DNA from: JAGLOK01 sp963676355
GTDB lineage: Bacteria; Bacillota; Clostridia; Christensenellales; UMGS416
Direction: 5' to 3'
DNA length: 64,000 nt
Assembly: GCA_963676355.1 (NCBI GenBank)
Contig: OY781093.1
Location: forward strand, 434,001-498,000
Shown in pieces: positions 7,782 to 16,333 of the stretch (position 1 is the stretch's first letter; each line of letters begins with the position of its first letter). The notes under the pieces are model-generated. The model was given only the letters and a program-made list of their open reading frames with translations, did no database searches and had not been told where the DNA came from. Position numbers and translations under genes: made by a program.

Positions 7782-9341
7782 TTATGAGATTGATAATTTT
7801 TTCCCAAAAGAAGTGGATATACTGAAAACAATAATAGGAATAAGATGAGCAAAATATCTGCTGCCGGAATCACCAAAACCAATCCTTAAAGGCATTGAAC
7901 GCAAAAGGAATATAATCATAAAAAACAAGAGGAAAACGAGTATCTGTCTGTCAAAGAAATTAATACCGTTTATATAGAAAAGCTTAGCTAAATACATCGC
8001 ACCAATTAATATTAATGCCCCAGCCCATGCGCCATCATAGAAAACGTTGTGAAGTGTTGATTTTACATTTTCGGCGAAAAAGTCCGGGTTAAGGAATGCG
8101 AGGCCTGCTATGGCTAAAAACATAGCCAGGTAAAAAATGCGCTCGATTAATTTTTTTCTTTTCTGAATAAAGTAGGTTCCGCTTATAAATAGAACGTATA
8201 GGATAAACAGTAAGAAAATTGCGATAACACCTGCTGCACGTTTACTGGTTAAGAATGCACCTTCAGAAAAATTAATACCTGCGACTGAAAAGAATCTAAA
8301 ATACCAAAGCGCAAGAGCGCCTGCTGCACTTGTTAGATGGAGCGCCAGCTCCTTTTTCTTAATAGTTCTTAATGACACGATAAACATAAAGCACACATAA
8401 AGCAACATGTTTTCAGAGCGGATAAGAACAAAGCATATGCCAAAAAATGCTGATATAAGCATATTAATTGAGTGGTTTTGTCTCTCTGCGCGCCATGCGA
8501 AATATAGCAAGCCAAACATGGTCATTGCAGTTAAAAGATTAGACATTGGCCAGTACATAAGCTCAAGATATATGTTTGATGATACTAGAGCAAGGACTGA
8601 AACGACACCTGCGATTATAGATTTTTTTATGCCGAGTCTTTGTTCCAGCTCATCATAAATTACATATCCCACAAAGAGTGTGAACTGCACATTTAAAAGA
8701 AGATAGAGACCTTGCGAAAAGTCATATCCAAAAAATTCAGATGGAGCAAACATCATGGGCGTAAAAAGCGAGAAACCGGATACTACGGGTATCAGTCCAT
8801 ATGGTAGATAGCCAAGCTTGGCAATTTTTTGACCTGTGTTTATATACATATAAGAATCATAAGAGAATCGGTATATGCAAAGGGATGAGAAAAACAAAGC
8901 AAGTGATGCATACAGCACGACTGTTTTAATGTAAAAAATCAAATCCTTTTTGGTGAGCATACTCGGTTTTAGTTTTAAAAACAGAAAGATTAGAGCCGCA
9001 AGCAATATAATTGCAATGTAATACCACTTAAAGCCAATCCCTATGCATACAATGATAACAGAGGCCAAGCACCACATGAGGACTGCGACAATATAAGAAA
9101 GCGCAACTATCTTTTCGCGGGTGAAATAACGGTTAAAACACATCATCACAAGCAACCCAAATATCTCAAGAGCTAATATAAATATAGCTTGATTTATGAC
9201 GGAGCTTGTTACTTTTCCTGCATTTTTTATGACAGCATCGCTCAACGTTATTGCGTTCATCTTGTATATCAGAAAAACAGCTAATATTATTGGGATTATT
9301 AATGCCAGTGCGTAAATTATATGTTTTTTTGCCTTACTCAC
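7782..9341 (-). CDS. polytopic membrane protein, GT-C glycosyltransferase-like
   Basis: 519 residues with about twelve hydrophobic segments. The general shape (membrane segments with one larger loop containing RFSYDSYMYINTGQ after the fifth or so) resembles GT-C type lipid-linked sugar transferases, but I recognise no diagnostic motif, so this is a fold-level guess. The start is a GTG at 9341 preceded by GGGAGG in the end of the upstream gene. The two genes overlap by 8 bp and must be translationally coupled. Codon use is like its neighbours. Confidence 0.55.
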   Translation of the reverse strand: MSKAKKHIIYALALIIPIILAVFLIYKMNAITLSDAVIKNAGKVTSSVINQAIFILALEIFGLLVMMCFNRYFTREKIVALSYIVAVLMWCLASVIIVCIGIGFKWYYIAIILLAALIFLFLKLKPSMLTKKDLIFYIKTVVLYASLALFFSSLCIYRFSYDSYMYINTGQKIAKLGYLPYGLIPVVSGFSLFTPMMFAPSEFFGYDFSQGLYLLLNVQFTLFVGYVIYDELEQRLGIKKSIIAGVVSVLALVSSNIYLELMYWPMSNLLTAMTMFGLLYFAWRAERQNHSINMLISAFFGICFVLIRSENMLLYVCFMFIVSLRTIKKKELALHLTSAAGALALWYFRFFSVAGINFSEGAFLTSKRAAGVIAIFLLFILYVLFISGTYFIQKRKKLIERIFYLAMFLAIAGLAFLNPDFFAENVKSTLHNVFYDGAWAGALILIGAMYLAKLFYINGINFFDRQILVFLLFFMIIFLLRSMPLRIGFGDSGSRYFAHLIPIIVFSISTSFGKKLSIS

Positions 9342-10023
9342 CGAACACCTCCCTGAATAGATTTCGGTCTATTACAAACCAAGAATTATTTTCATTCGTC
9401 AATATGACAAACTCATTGCTTGTTTGCGTTGTTAAATATATATTAAACGACGGTATTTTAAGCTTTGGGTTTGCTTGAACAACTTTGGTTATTAATATGT
9501 CTTCATTTTCTTCTAAAAATTCTTTTGATTCATTTTCGCTTAAAACAGGATAATCACCTTGAATAAATTCATATTCATCGGTTATAAATATATACCCGTT
9601 ATGAGCATTTAAGGGATAGTCTTCGTTTGCGTAAAGCTTTTTGCCGTTAAGATAATATCTCATCATAAGGGCGACTTCGTTTTGTGAAATCGAATTACTT
9701 CCTGTATATTGATATACCGTGCCTCTTGGAGGCCAAAGAGGAAGAGATTGCGAGAATGTATTTGCAAAAGGAGCGGCGGCTGTTTGAAAAACAACAAGCA
9801 AAACGCACACACCCACAACGAGCTTGATATTCTTGGTTGTCGTATTATTCTTGATTAAAATAAGCAAAAATACGCCAAATGCCATAGCTAAAGATATGAG
9901 AGTTATTATGCGATAATATTTGTTTGTTATCAGATGTTGTGTGAAAAATATTATATAAAATGCCACGACAAGCATAGCAACAAATGCTGAATAAATAATA
10001 GTTTTTTTTGCTTTGATAGACAT
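9334..10023 (-). CDS. membrane protein with C-terminal soluble domain, partner of the GT-C-like gene
   Basis: 229 residues from the ATG at 10023 (MSIKAKKTIIYS); an upstream in-frame ATG at 10080 has no better support. Three hydrophobic segments occupy roughly residues 8-27, 38-57 and 66-85. The remaining 140 residues look soluble and acidic, with PRGTVYQYTGSNSIS at the domain start. I recognise no family. It overlaps the next gene by 8 bp, so the two products probably act together at the membrane. A TACAAT box seven bases before the ATG with no ribosome binding site suggests a leaderless transcript. Confidence 0.55.
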   Translation of the reverse strand: MSIKAKKTIIYSAFVAMLVVAFYIIFFTQHLITNKYYRIITLISLAMAFGVFLLILIKNNTTTKNIKLVVGVCVLLVVFQTAAAPFANTFSQSLPLWPPRGTVYQYTGSNSISQNEVALMMRYYLNGKKLYANEDYPLNAHNGYIFITDEYEFIQGDYPVLSENESKEFLEENEDILITKVVQANPKLKIPSFNIYLTTQTSNEFVILTNENNSWFVIDRNLFREVFGE

Positions 10024-10030
10024 TAGTATG

Positions 10031-10036
10031 ATTGTA
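10031..10036 (-). promoter_or_regulatory. -10 box for leaderless transcript of 9334-10023
   Basis: Minus-strand TACAAT, followed by seven bases (CATACTA) and the ATG. Initiation at the usual distance would place +1 at or next to the A of ATG. No convincing -35 is seen. Confidence 0.4.
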
Positions 10037-10116
10037 TCATAAAGCAAATATTTGTTCCATATTAAACTTTTTTTGCACAAATTTAAAATTACTGATTCAT
10101 TTTTTGCATGCTGTGA

Positions 10117-10122
10117 TATAAT
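10117..10122 (+). promoter_or_regulatory. -10 box for leaderless transcript of the HD gene
   Basis: TATAAT followed by TTATAT and ATG, with no Shine-Dalgarno sequence. The +1 would fall on the start codon. A weak -35 candidate, CTGATT, lies about 19 bases upstream of the box. Confidence 0.5.
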
Positions 10123-10128
10123 TTATAT

Positions 10129-10764
10129 ATGGACTTAAAACACATTAATGAAATTGCAGCAAATCTCATGGCATCTCGTAAAGCACATCCTGAAAGGGAA
10201 AAAGGCGGCATTTACCACCACGGACAAAGAACTGCAAAGCTATCTATTGAATTAAGAGAGAAAATATTTCCCGAAGACTCATCACATGATGATGTCTTGA
10301 CTGTTGCAGCGTGGTTTCATGATTGCGCGAAAGGCATTGAGCCGCATGAAAACTACGGCACTGTTGTGGCAAATGAAACACTTCGACCTCATTTAAATGA
10401 CCGCGAGCTTGAAGATGTGCTGCGCCTTATAGCGCTTCATTGTGCAAGAAAACCAAATGACAATGATTATGACAGATATGCAAAGCTACTTCAGGATGCA
10501 GACCTTATTGATCATTTTGGCATATATGAAATATGGATGAATATACAATATTGGTCGCACAAGGAAGGCACCATCTGCGATATGATTGAATATTACACAG
10601 AAAATCATCTAAAACACACTAATCGCCACAGGGAACTTTTAAACTTTGAATTCAGCAAAAAAGTGTTTGATGACAGGGTGGCGTTTGAAAAAGAATATAT
10701 AAATAGGCTTATGGATGAAGGCGTAGGCAAAATACATATAAGAAACGAAGGAGAACAATTATGA
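10129..10764 (+). CDS. HD-domain phosphohydrolase
   Basis: 211 residues. The metal-binding HD pattern is complete: HHGQRTAKL near residues 30-38, WFHDCAKG near 63-70, HC near 103-104 and DADLID near 124-129. It probably hydrolyses a nucleotide or another phosphate ester in the cytosol; the substrate cannot be read from the sequence. It overlaps the aldo/keto reductase by 4 bp (ATGA), so the two are made together. Its own translation start lacks a ribosome binding site and sits six bases after a TATAAT. Confidence 0.75.
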   Translation: MDLKHINEIAANLMASRKAHPEREKGGIYHHGQRTAKLSIELREKIFPEDSSHDDVLTVAAWFHDCAKGIEPHENYGTVVANETLRPHLNDRELEDVLRLIALHCARKPNDNDYDRYAKLLQDADLIDHFGIYEIWMNIQYWSHKEGTICDMIEYYTENHLKHTNRHRELLNFEFSKKVFDDRVAFEKEYINRLMDEGVGKIHIRNEGEQL

Positions 10765-11885
10765 ATTATCGTACATTTCCAAAAATTCCGGACATTAAAA
10801 TCTCGCAGTTTGGCGTGGGGCTTATGCGGCTGCCAACAATTGATGGAGATTATAATAAAATTGACTATGAAAAAGCAAATGAAATGGTAGAAGAGGCAAT
10901 AGCCGGAGGAGTTAATTATTTTGACACAGCTGAGCCTTACCACGGCGGAGACAGCGAGGCATTTGCTGCAAAGCATGTCGTTCCAAGGCTAAAAGAAGAT
11001 GGACTGCATCTTGCCACAAAGCTGCCGCAGTGGAAAACTGAGTCATATGAAGATTATGAGAAGATTCTAAACCAGCAGCTTGAAAAGCTTGGCTTGGACC
11101 AGATAGAGTTTTACCTTGTACATGGATTGGGAAATGAAAACTGGATAAAGCACAAAGAGCTTGGAATAATAGATTTTATGAAAAGTGCAGTAGCAGACGG
11201 ACGCATAAAATATCCGTGTTTTTCGTTTCATGGAAACTACGATACTTTTGTTGACATCATTGACAGCTGGGATGGATGGATATTTTGCCAGCTTCAGCTA
11301 AACTATGTTGACACAGAGTGGCAGGCAGGACTTAAAGGCATGGAATATGCGTATTCAAAAGATGTTGGTGTGGTAATTATGGAGCCTCTAAAAGGAGGGA
11401 TACTTGCAAATGATATACCTGCTGAAACGCAAGCAAAGCTTAAAGAGTTTGATTTATCGCCGGTTGATATCGCAATGAAATGGTGCTATAACCTAAAAGA
11501 GCCCACTGTTGTGCTTTCGGGCGTGTCTAACTTGGATCAGACAAAGGGGCAGATAGACATTGCAAACGTTGCAACACCTGGGTGTCTTTCTGCAAAAGAG
11601 GAGCAAGCAATAGAGTTTGCCGCTGAAAAGTTCAACTTAGTTCCGTGCTCAGGCTGTGAGTATTGTCAGCCTTGTCCTTTTGGCGTGAAAATTCCTTCTA
11701 TCATTTCTATGTATAACGCACTTGTAAGCTTTGGCAGAGAAAAGGCAAAAGAAGAATATAAAAAGCTTGTAGCAGATGGTGGAGGCGCGGACAAATGTAC
11801 AGAGTGTGGCGCATGCGAGGCCATATGCCCACAATCGATTGAAATCATAAAAGTGATTAAGGAAGCGCATGAGTTGATGGCGTAA
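10761..11885 (+). CDS. aldo/keto reductase with C-terminal 4Fe-4S ferredoxin domain
   Basis: 374 residues. The N-terminal 280 residues are an AKR barrel with tetrad-like residues: the Tyr in FDTAEPYHGG, Lys in ATKLPQ and His in YLVHGLG. The C-terminus carries CSGCEYCQPCPFGV and CTECGACEAICPQ, two clusters of the ferredoxin type. Such fusions are common in anaerobes, and electrons may come from the clusters instead of free NADPH. The substrate is unknown. GAAGGAG precedes the start, which overlaps the HD gene. A close relative lies at 17541-18653 on the other strand. Confidence 0.85.
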   Translation: MNYRTFPKIPDIKISQFGVGLMRLPTIDGDYNKIDYEKANEMVEEAIAGGVNYFDTAEPYHGGDSEAFAAKHVVPRLKEDGLHLATKLPQWKTESYEDYEKILNQQLEKLGLDQIEFYLVHGLGNENWIKHKELGIIDFMKSAVADGRIKYPCFSFHGNYDTFVDIIDSWDGWIFCQLQLNYVDTEWQAGLKGMEYAYSKDVGVVIMEPLKGGILANDIPAETQAKLKEFDLSPVDIAMKWCYNLKEPTVVLSGVSNLDQTKGQIDIANVATPGCLSAKEEQAIEFAAEKFNLVPCSGCEYCQPCPFGVKIPSIISMYNALVSFGREKAKEEYKKLVADGGGADKCTECGACEAICPQSIEIIKVIKEAHELMA

Positions 11886-11907
11886 AATATACTAATATTT
11901 AGGCTAT

Positions 11908-11948
11908 ATACGCAAAGGCATGAAATATGCTTTTGCGTATTTTCTTTT
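11908..11948 (+). terminator. intrinsic terminator of the HD/AKR unit
   Basis: ATACGCAAAGGCAT / ATGCTTTTGCGTAT pair along 14 bases with one G-U, loop GAAAT, followed by TTTCTTTT. The 3' arm also contains the -35 of the pth promoter. Confidence 0.75.
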
Positions 11949-11960
11949 ACATGATATAAT
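11933..11960 (+). promoter_or_regulatory. promoter of pth (leaderless type)
   Basis: TTGCGT (11933-11938), 16-base spacer, TATAAT (11955-11960), then seven bases to the ATG at 11968. No ribosome binding site fits between. The -35 lies inside the 3' arm of the preceding terminator. Confidence 0.6.
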
Positions 11961-11967
11961 TTTTTAC

Positions 11968-12534
11968 ATGAAAAAAGAAACATACATCATTGCAGGGTTG
12001 GGAAATCCCGGCGGAAAATATGAAAATACACGCCATAATATGGGATTTATGGCGATGGACGAGCTACTTAATATGTGGGCGGTAACAAAACACAGAAAAA
12101 GGTTTTCTGCGCTTTGCTCTACAATAAATCAACATGGGGCAAAAGTTGTTTTGCTCAAGCCACTGACTTTTATGAATGAATCAGGACAGTCAATCCAGAA
12201 AGCCATGAAGTTTTACAAAGTAGCGCCCGAAAATATAATCATAATTTATGACGATATCGATTTGCCCGTTGGTGCGCTGCGCATAAGAAAAAAAGGTGGA
12301 CCCGGCACGCATAATGGAATGCGATCTATTGTAAGTCACATTGGAGATGGATTTGCTAGGATTAGAATAGGCATTGGCAAAGGAGAAAAGGATTTGATTG
12401 CACATGTTCTTTCAAAACCTTCAAAAAAAGAACAGCAAATGCTTGAACCTGCAATAAATGACGCAGCAAAAGCAGCAGAAGCAATAGTAAAAGATGGAAT
12501 TGATAAAGCGATGCAAAGTTATAATAAAAAATAG
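11968..12534 (+). CDS. pth: peptidyl-tRNA hydrolase
   Basis: 188 residues, the usual length. It recycles peptidyl-tRNA released from stalled ribosomes by cleaving the ester between peptide and tRNA. Family motifs are all present: GLGNPGGKYENTRHNMGF near the N-terminus with the catalytic His, FMNESGQS, DDIDLPVG with the catalytic Asp, and GGPGTHNGMRSI. The start at 11968 is chosen because the protein then begins right before IIAGLGNPG; an in-frame ATG at 11920 lies within the terminator hairpin. YfcC follows 16 bases later and is probably cotranscribed. Confidence 0.95.
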   Translation: MKKETYIIAGLGNPGGKYENTRHNMGFMAMDELLNMWAVTKHRKRFSALCSTINQHGAKVVLLKPLTFMNESGQSIQKAMKFYKVAPENIIIIYDDIDLPVGALRIRKKGGPGTHNGMRSIVSHIGDGFARIRIGIGKGEKDLIAHVLSKPSKKEQQMLEPAINDAAKAAEAIVKDGIDKAMQSYNKK

Positions 12535-12550
12535 ATAAAGGGAATCCATT

Positions 12551-13936
12551 ATGCAGCAAAACGATACTATAAGAATTGGCAAAAAGACATTTATTTTCTC
12601 AGCAGTTGTGCTTTTGGTTTTAATGATTGCAGCAGGCATATTAACCTATGTTCTTCCGGCTGGAAGCTACGACCGTGAGGAAGTTAACGGCACAGTGCAA
12701 ATTATTGATGGTACATATCATGAACTTGATACTGAGCCGCTATCCCCCATTCGCTGGTTGACCGCACCTTTTGAGGTGCTCGCGGGCTCAGATGGTCTTA
12801 CGATTATTGTAATTATCATATTTTTGCTGTTTTTGGGTGGCGCGTTCACGGTGCTTAATCACTCGGGAGCGCTTGTGTATCTTGTTTGGGTGCTGGGGAA
12901 AAAGTTTGCAAAGCGCAGATATCTTCTGATTTCGCTCATATCCCTGTTTTTTATGTTGCTGGGAACTGCTGCCGGAATATTTGAAGAATCGGTGCTTCTT
13001 GCGCCTATAGCTGTAGCTTTGTCGGTAGGCTTAGGCTTTGATGTGTTTACAGGGCTATTTATATCACTCCTTTCAACAGGGTTTGGATTTGCGGCAGGTG
13101 TGTTCAACCCGTTTACCACAGGAGTCGCCCAAAAGCTTATCGGTCTTCCCGTGTTTTCGGGAGCTGGATACAGGATGATTTGCTTTGTTATAATCTATAC
13201 AATACTTACTCTTTTTATACAGATTTATGCGAGAAAAAACGCAAAAGAAATGTCAGAAGCTAAAAACTCACAGCCGGATGTTTCCGACAAAAAAGGCGCA
13301 AAGCGCGCACTTTATGTTTTTGTGGCGCTTCTTTTCGCGCTATTTTTGTGGGTGGCTGCAACATCTATTGTACGAAGCCTTGCAGACTACACCATGCCGG
13401 CACTTGCCGTCCTATTTCTTTTAGGAGGCATACTTTCGGGTGCAGTGTCCAACATGGGAGCAAAGAAAGTACTAAAGTCTTTGCTTGAAGGTGTGCTTGG
13501 AGTTGCACCAGGTGTCCTTTTAATACTTATGGCTTCGTCTGTGAAATTTATCATGGCGCAGTCTGATGTAATGGATTCTCTTTTATATGTAGCCCATAAT
13601 GCGATGAGTGGATTGGGAGCAGGAGCATCTGCCTTATCCACATATCTTCTTGTTTTGGCTCTCAACTTTTTCATAGGTTCAGGATCTGCAAAGGCATTTT
13701 TGGTTATGCCGATTGTGGCTCCTTTGGCGTCGCTTTCTGGTGTTCCGCTACAAACTGCGGTTCTTGCATTTTTGTTTGGCGATGGATTTTCAAATGTTTT
13801 TTATATAACAAATCCTGTTTTGCTTATTACACTGGGCATTACGGGCGTATCATATGCAAAATGGTTTAAAAAAACTTGGGTATTGCAGATTGCGATTTTA
13901 ATTGCAACATCGATTTTGGTGCTTTTGGCGATATAA
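12551..13936 (+). CDS. YfcC-family membrane transporter
   Basis: 461 residues with about twelve membrane segments. It has the hallmarks of the YfcC/C4-dicarboxylate anaerobic carrier superfamily: an N-terminal segment followed by LPAGSYDREEVNG, a short periplasmic-type loop, then APFEVLAGSDG, and a repeat motif NPFTTGVAQ in the middle (NPF near residues 186-188). Members exchange amino acids or dicarboxylates. The substrate here is unassigned, and calling it a basic-amino-acid or dipeptide carrier would be a guess. AAAGGGA precedes the ATG. It follows pth directly, with no functional link evident. Confidence 0.75.
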   Translation: MQQNDTIRIGKKTFIFSAVVLLVLMIAAGILTYVLPAGSYDREEVNGTVQIIDGTYHELDTEPLSPIRWLTAPFEVLAGSDGLTIIVIIIFLLFLGGAFTVLNHSGALVYLVWVLGKKFAKRRYLLISLISLFFMLLGTAAGIFEESVLLAPIAVALSVGLGFDVFTGLFISLLSTGFGFAAGVFNPFTTGVAQKLIGLPVFSGAGYRMICFVIIYTILTLFIQIYARKNAKEMSEAKNSQPDVSDKKGAKRALYVFVALLFALFLWVAATSIVRSLADYTMPALAVLFLLGGILSGAVSNMGAKKVLKSLLEGVLGVAPGVLLILMASSVKFIMAQSDVMDSLLYVAHNAMSGLGAGASALSTYLLVLALNFFIGSGSAKAFLVMPIVAPLASLSGVPLQTAVLAFLFGDGFSNVFYITNPVLLITLGITGVSYAKWFKKTWVLQIAILIATSILVLLAI

Positions 13937-14004
13937 AGTTGCATGAATACGATAAAATAATATATAATATAAAGATGTGATGTGACGACTTTCATGAGGA
14001 ACAA

Positions 14005-15735
14005 ATGTCTTTAAGCGAAAAAATATATAAGCTTACGGGTCTGAGTCAAGTTTTTCTAAACAATATAGAAGATGAATTAGTTTATATTGGACCTGACTAT
14101 AAGATAAAGTGGCTAAACTTAAGTGCTGAAAAGCAGTTGGGCTTAGTTGAACACTCGTTTTGTTTTCACACTTTGTGCTCTAGAGGAAAAGAATGTAAAG
14201 AGTGTATTCTTTCGGGCAGTAAAACTGGGCATTGTGAAAAAAACTTTACATTAAAAACAGATAAGATAGTGGCACACTATTCGGTAGGCGAAAACTACAG
14301 CGAAGGTGTGCTTTTGGTTTTTGGCGATAAATCAAAATTTTCATCACCGATAAAAGCAGATGTACAAAAGATTAAAGAAAATGAGATCCTTTTCCATGAG
14401 GCAAATCATGATCAGCTTACCGCACTTTATAATCGACGATATATGGAATATCTGTTTGAGCTCATAGACAATAACAAAAGAAATTACGACAATCAAAGGC
14501 TTGCTCTCACGCTGATTGACATTGATGAATTTAAGCAGATAAATGACACGTATGGGCATTCAGTGGGCGATGAAGTTTTAAAAGTTTTAGCCTACAGGCT
14601 AAATGCTGTTTTAAGAAAGACAGACACAGCAATAAGGATAGGCGGAGACGAGTTTCTCATCATTCACAGCCAAAACAGTGAAAAGGATATGTTGGGTTTT
14701 GCAAAAAGGCTGATAAAACAGGTAAATCATCCAATTCTTTTGGAAGACGGACGAGTGATGAAGATAAACATCAGCATTGGTATATTGATGGATGCCCAAA
14801 GCCATTCAAGCCTGAGAGAAGCTATGATTTATGCTGACCATGCTTTGTATGAGGCGAAAGCTAAACCGGGTGGTAGAAGCCACTATGTATTTTTTGGCAA
14901 GGATTTAGAGGAGGAACTAAACTCTGAAAAGAAAATGGCAGAGAGTTTGGATGAAGCTTTAACACATGGTGATTTTCAGGCATATTATCAGCCGATTGTT
15001 TCACTTAAAAGCAATAGATTATGCGGAGCGGAAGCTCTTGTTAGGTGGGTGTCGGAAGACGGGGATAAAAAATGCAGCACAGCACAGTTTTTATCGGTGG
15101 CTGAATCTAGAAATTCTATAATTGAAATCGGAAACGTGATGGTAAATCACGTGTTTGAGGATATAGGTATCTACACCAAAAACATGAGGAGATATGATTT
15201 TATTTCAATTAACTTCTCAAAAAGCCAGCTAATGAGCAAAGAGAGTATTAGGCTTTTTGAAAAGCTTATAAAAGAAACTGAAATAGATACCGACAAATTC
15301 TATATTGAAACAAATGAAGAAAGCATTTTGAATGGTTCTGAAAATATCAAAAAAACAATTAAAAGCCTAAGAAAGCTCGGTGTTGATATAATACTGGATG
15401 ATTTTGGCGGTGGAACTACATCCATCTCATCTTTGCTAGAGTATGACATTAAAAAGATTAAAATAGATAAGGAAATAGTAAATAGGGTTACGGACAGCGA
15501 GCGTCACAGAAAGTTGTTAAAAACGCTGGTTTCAATTGCGAAAATACATGACATCGAGGTCTTTGCAAAGGGAGTGGAAACGCAGGAACAGCTTGAGGCT
15601 GTCAAAGATCTCGGCTGCGACTATGCTCAGGGTTATCATATATGCTGCCCTAAACCAATAAGAAAGTTTTTAAAATTCGCAAAAGACAGATACATGCAAA
15701 TCAATCAGATTAAACTAATTTTGCCTGAAAAATAA
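14005..15735 (+). CDS. GGDEF-EAL protein with N-terminal PAS-like domain
   Basis: 576 residues. Residues 1-120 are PAS-like with a Cys-rich stretch (C53, C58, C64, C67, C77) that could bind metal or respond to redox. The diguanylate cyclase domain is intact: GGDEF at 213-217 and inhibitory-site RKTD at 204-207. In the EAL domain, EAL (343-345), N403, E435, DD 465-466 and K487 are kept. The usual AEGVE motif reads AKGVE, so K522 replaces the glutamate that serves as general base in studied EAL enzymes, and ELTE reads ETNE. The protein may therefore make c-di-GMP but not degrade it, with EAL acting as a binding domain. No transmembrane segment, so cytosolic. AGGAAC lies before the ATG. Confidence 0.85.
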   Translation: MSLSEKIYKLTGLSQVFLNNIEDELVYIGPDYKIKWLNLSAEKQLGLVEHSFCFHTLCSRGKECKECILSGSKTGHCEKNFTLKTDKIVAHYSVGENYSEGVLLVFGDKSKFSSPIKADVQKIKENEILFHEANHDQLTALYNRRYMEYLFELIDNNKRNYDNQRLALTLIDIDEFKQINDTYGHSVGDEVLKVLAYRLNAVLRKTDTAIRIGGDEFLIIHSQNSEKDMLGFAKRLIKQVNHPILLEDGRVMKINISIGILMDAQSHSSLREAMIYADHALYEAKAKPGGRSHYVFFGKDLEEELNSEKKMAESLDEALTHGDFQAYYQPIVSLKSNRLCGAEALVRWVSEDGDKKCSTAQFLSVAESRNSIIEIGNVMVNHVFEDIGIYTKNMRRYDFISINFSKSQLMSKESIRLFEKLIKETEIDTDKFYIETNEESILNGSENIKKTIKSLRKLGVDIILDDFGGGTTSISSLLEYDIKKIKIDKEIVNRVTDSERHRKLLKTLVSIAKIHDIEVFAKGVETQEQLEAVKDLGCDYAQGYHICCPKPIRKFLKFAKDRYMQINQIKLILPEK

Positions 15736-15867
15736 AAATGATTTAAAATACTCTCAAAAACAATAGTTACGTAAAAGTTACGGACTATTTAAGAATATAT
15801 TAAATATATTCACGGAAAGTTCATAAAACCAACACATAATGTAAACATTTATTTGTATAATAAGAGT

Positions 15868-15966
15868 TGTAAGAGAGAAGCACAACAATCTTCAATCTTA
15901 ATCTACCTCTTCCCCTCTTCTTAACAGAAGAAATTGCCCGAAGTAAATACTTCGGGTTCTTTTTTG
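15868..15966 (+). ncRNA. candidate small RNA A
   Basis: TATAAT at 15856-15861 is followed about 76 bases later by a perfect hairpin CCCGAAGTA/TACTTCGGG (15937-15956) and TTCTTTTTT, a textbook terminator. The roughly 70 bases between are non-coding and contain a small hairpin (CTTCT TAAC AGAAG) and an unpaired pyrimidine tract with CCTCTTCCCCTCTTC at about 15905-15920, able to pair with Shine-Dalgarno sequences. The -35 is weak. The preceding gene ends 130 bases before, so this could instead be its 3' UTR and terminator. Confidence 0.4.
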
Positions 15967-16078
15967 TCCAAAAAAGCAAAATAACAGTAAAAACATTTTT
16001 TCATATGAAGCAAATAATTTATTGAAAAAAGGCGTTTAACATGAGTTTTTATACTCCCCAGCCCTTAAAAAGGGAAAG

Positions 16079-16172
16079 AAAAAACCTCCCGATAAGTCGG
16101 AAGGTTTAAACTTAATAAATCTATTATTAGAAGAAGGAGAAGAAGAAGAGTTAAGTTAATACTTAAACTTTC
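16079..16172 (-). ncRNA. candidate small RNA B
   Basis: On the minus strand, TGTTTA (16207-16202), a 17-base spacer and TAATAT (16184-16179) precede about 65 bases and a hairpin CCTTCCGA CTTA TCGGGAGG (16107-16082) followed by six T's. The body carries CTCTTCTTCTTCTCCTTCTTC (about 16150-16130), an unbroken pyrimidine tract. There is no open frame. The terminator is only strong on this strand, and no minus-strand gene lies upstream until 17541, so an independent RNA is plausible. Confidence 0.4.
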
Positions 16173-16298
16173 ATCTATATATTACCCAATAATCAATATA
16201 ATAAACAGGGTTTTTCGAAAAAAAATTCAAATTCATATAATTGTATATTTTTTATACCTATAACTTATGCAATTATTACAATTAAATTAAATGCTTGG

Positions 16299-16327
16299 TT
16301 GCAAAATTCACATGTTGAGCCTATAAT
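16299..16327 (+). promoter_or_regulatory. sigma-A-type promoter of the corA leader
   Basis: TTGCAA (16299-16304), 17-base spacer, TATAAT (16322-16327). Start of transcription expected near 16334, giving a leader of about 160 bases before corA. Confidence 0.7.
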
Positions 16328-16333
16328 AAGTAC

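Larger units (their letters stand above)
15736..16298. other. non-coding interval between GGDEF-EAL gene and corA leader
   Basis: No protein-coding frame of note. It holds a plus-strand promoter-plus-terminator pair and, converging on it, a minus-strand promoter-plus-terminator pair, both described as candidate small RNAs. The rest (about 15736-15850 and 16200-16298) is AT-rich with no clear structure. Confidence 0.5.
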
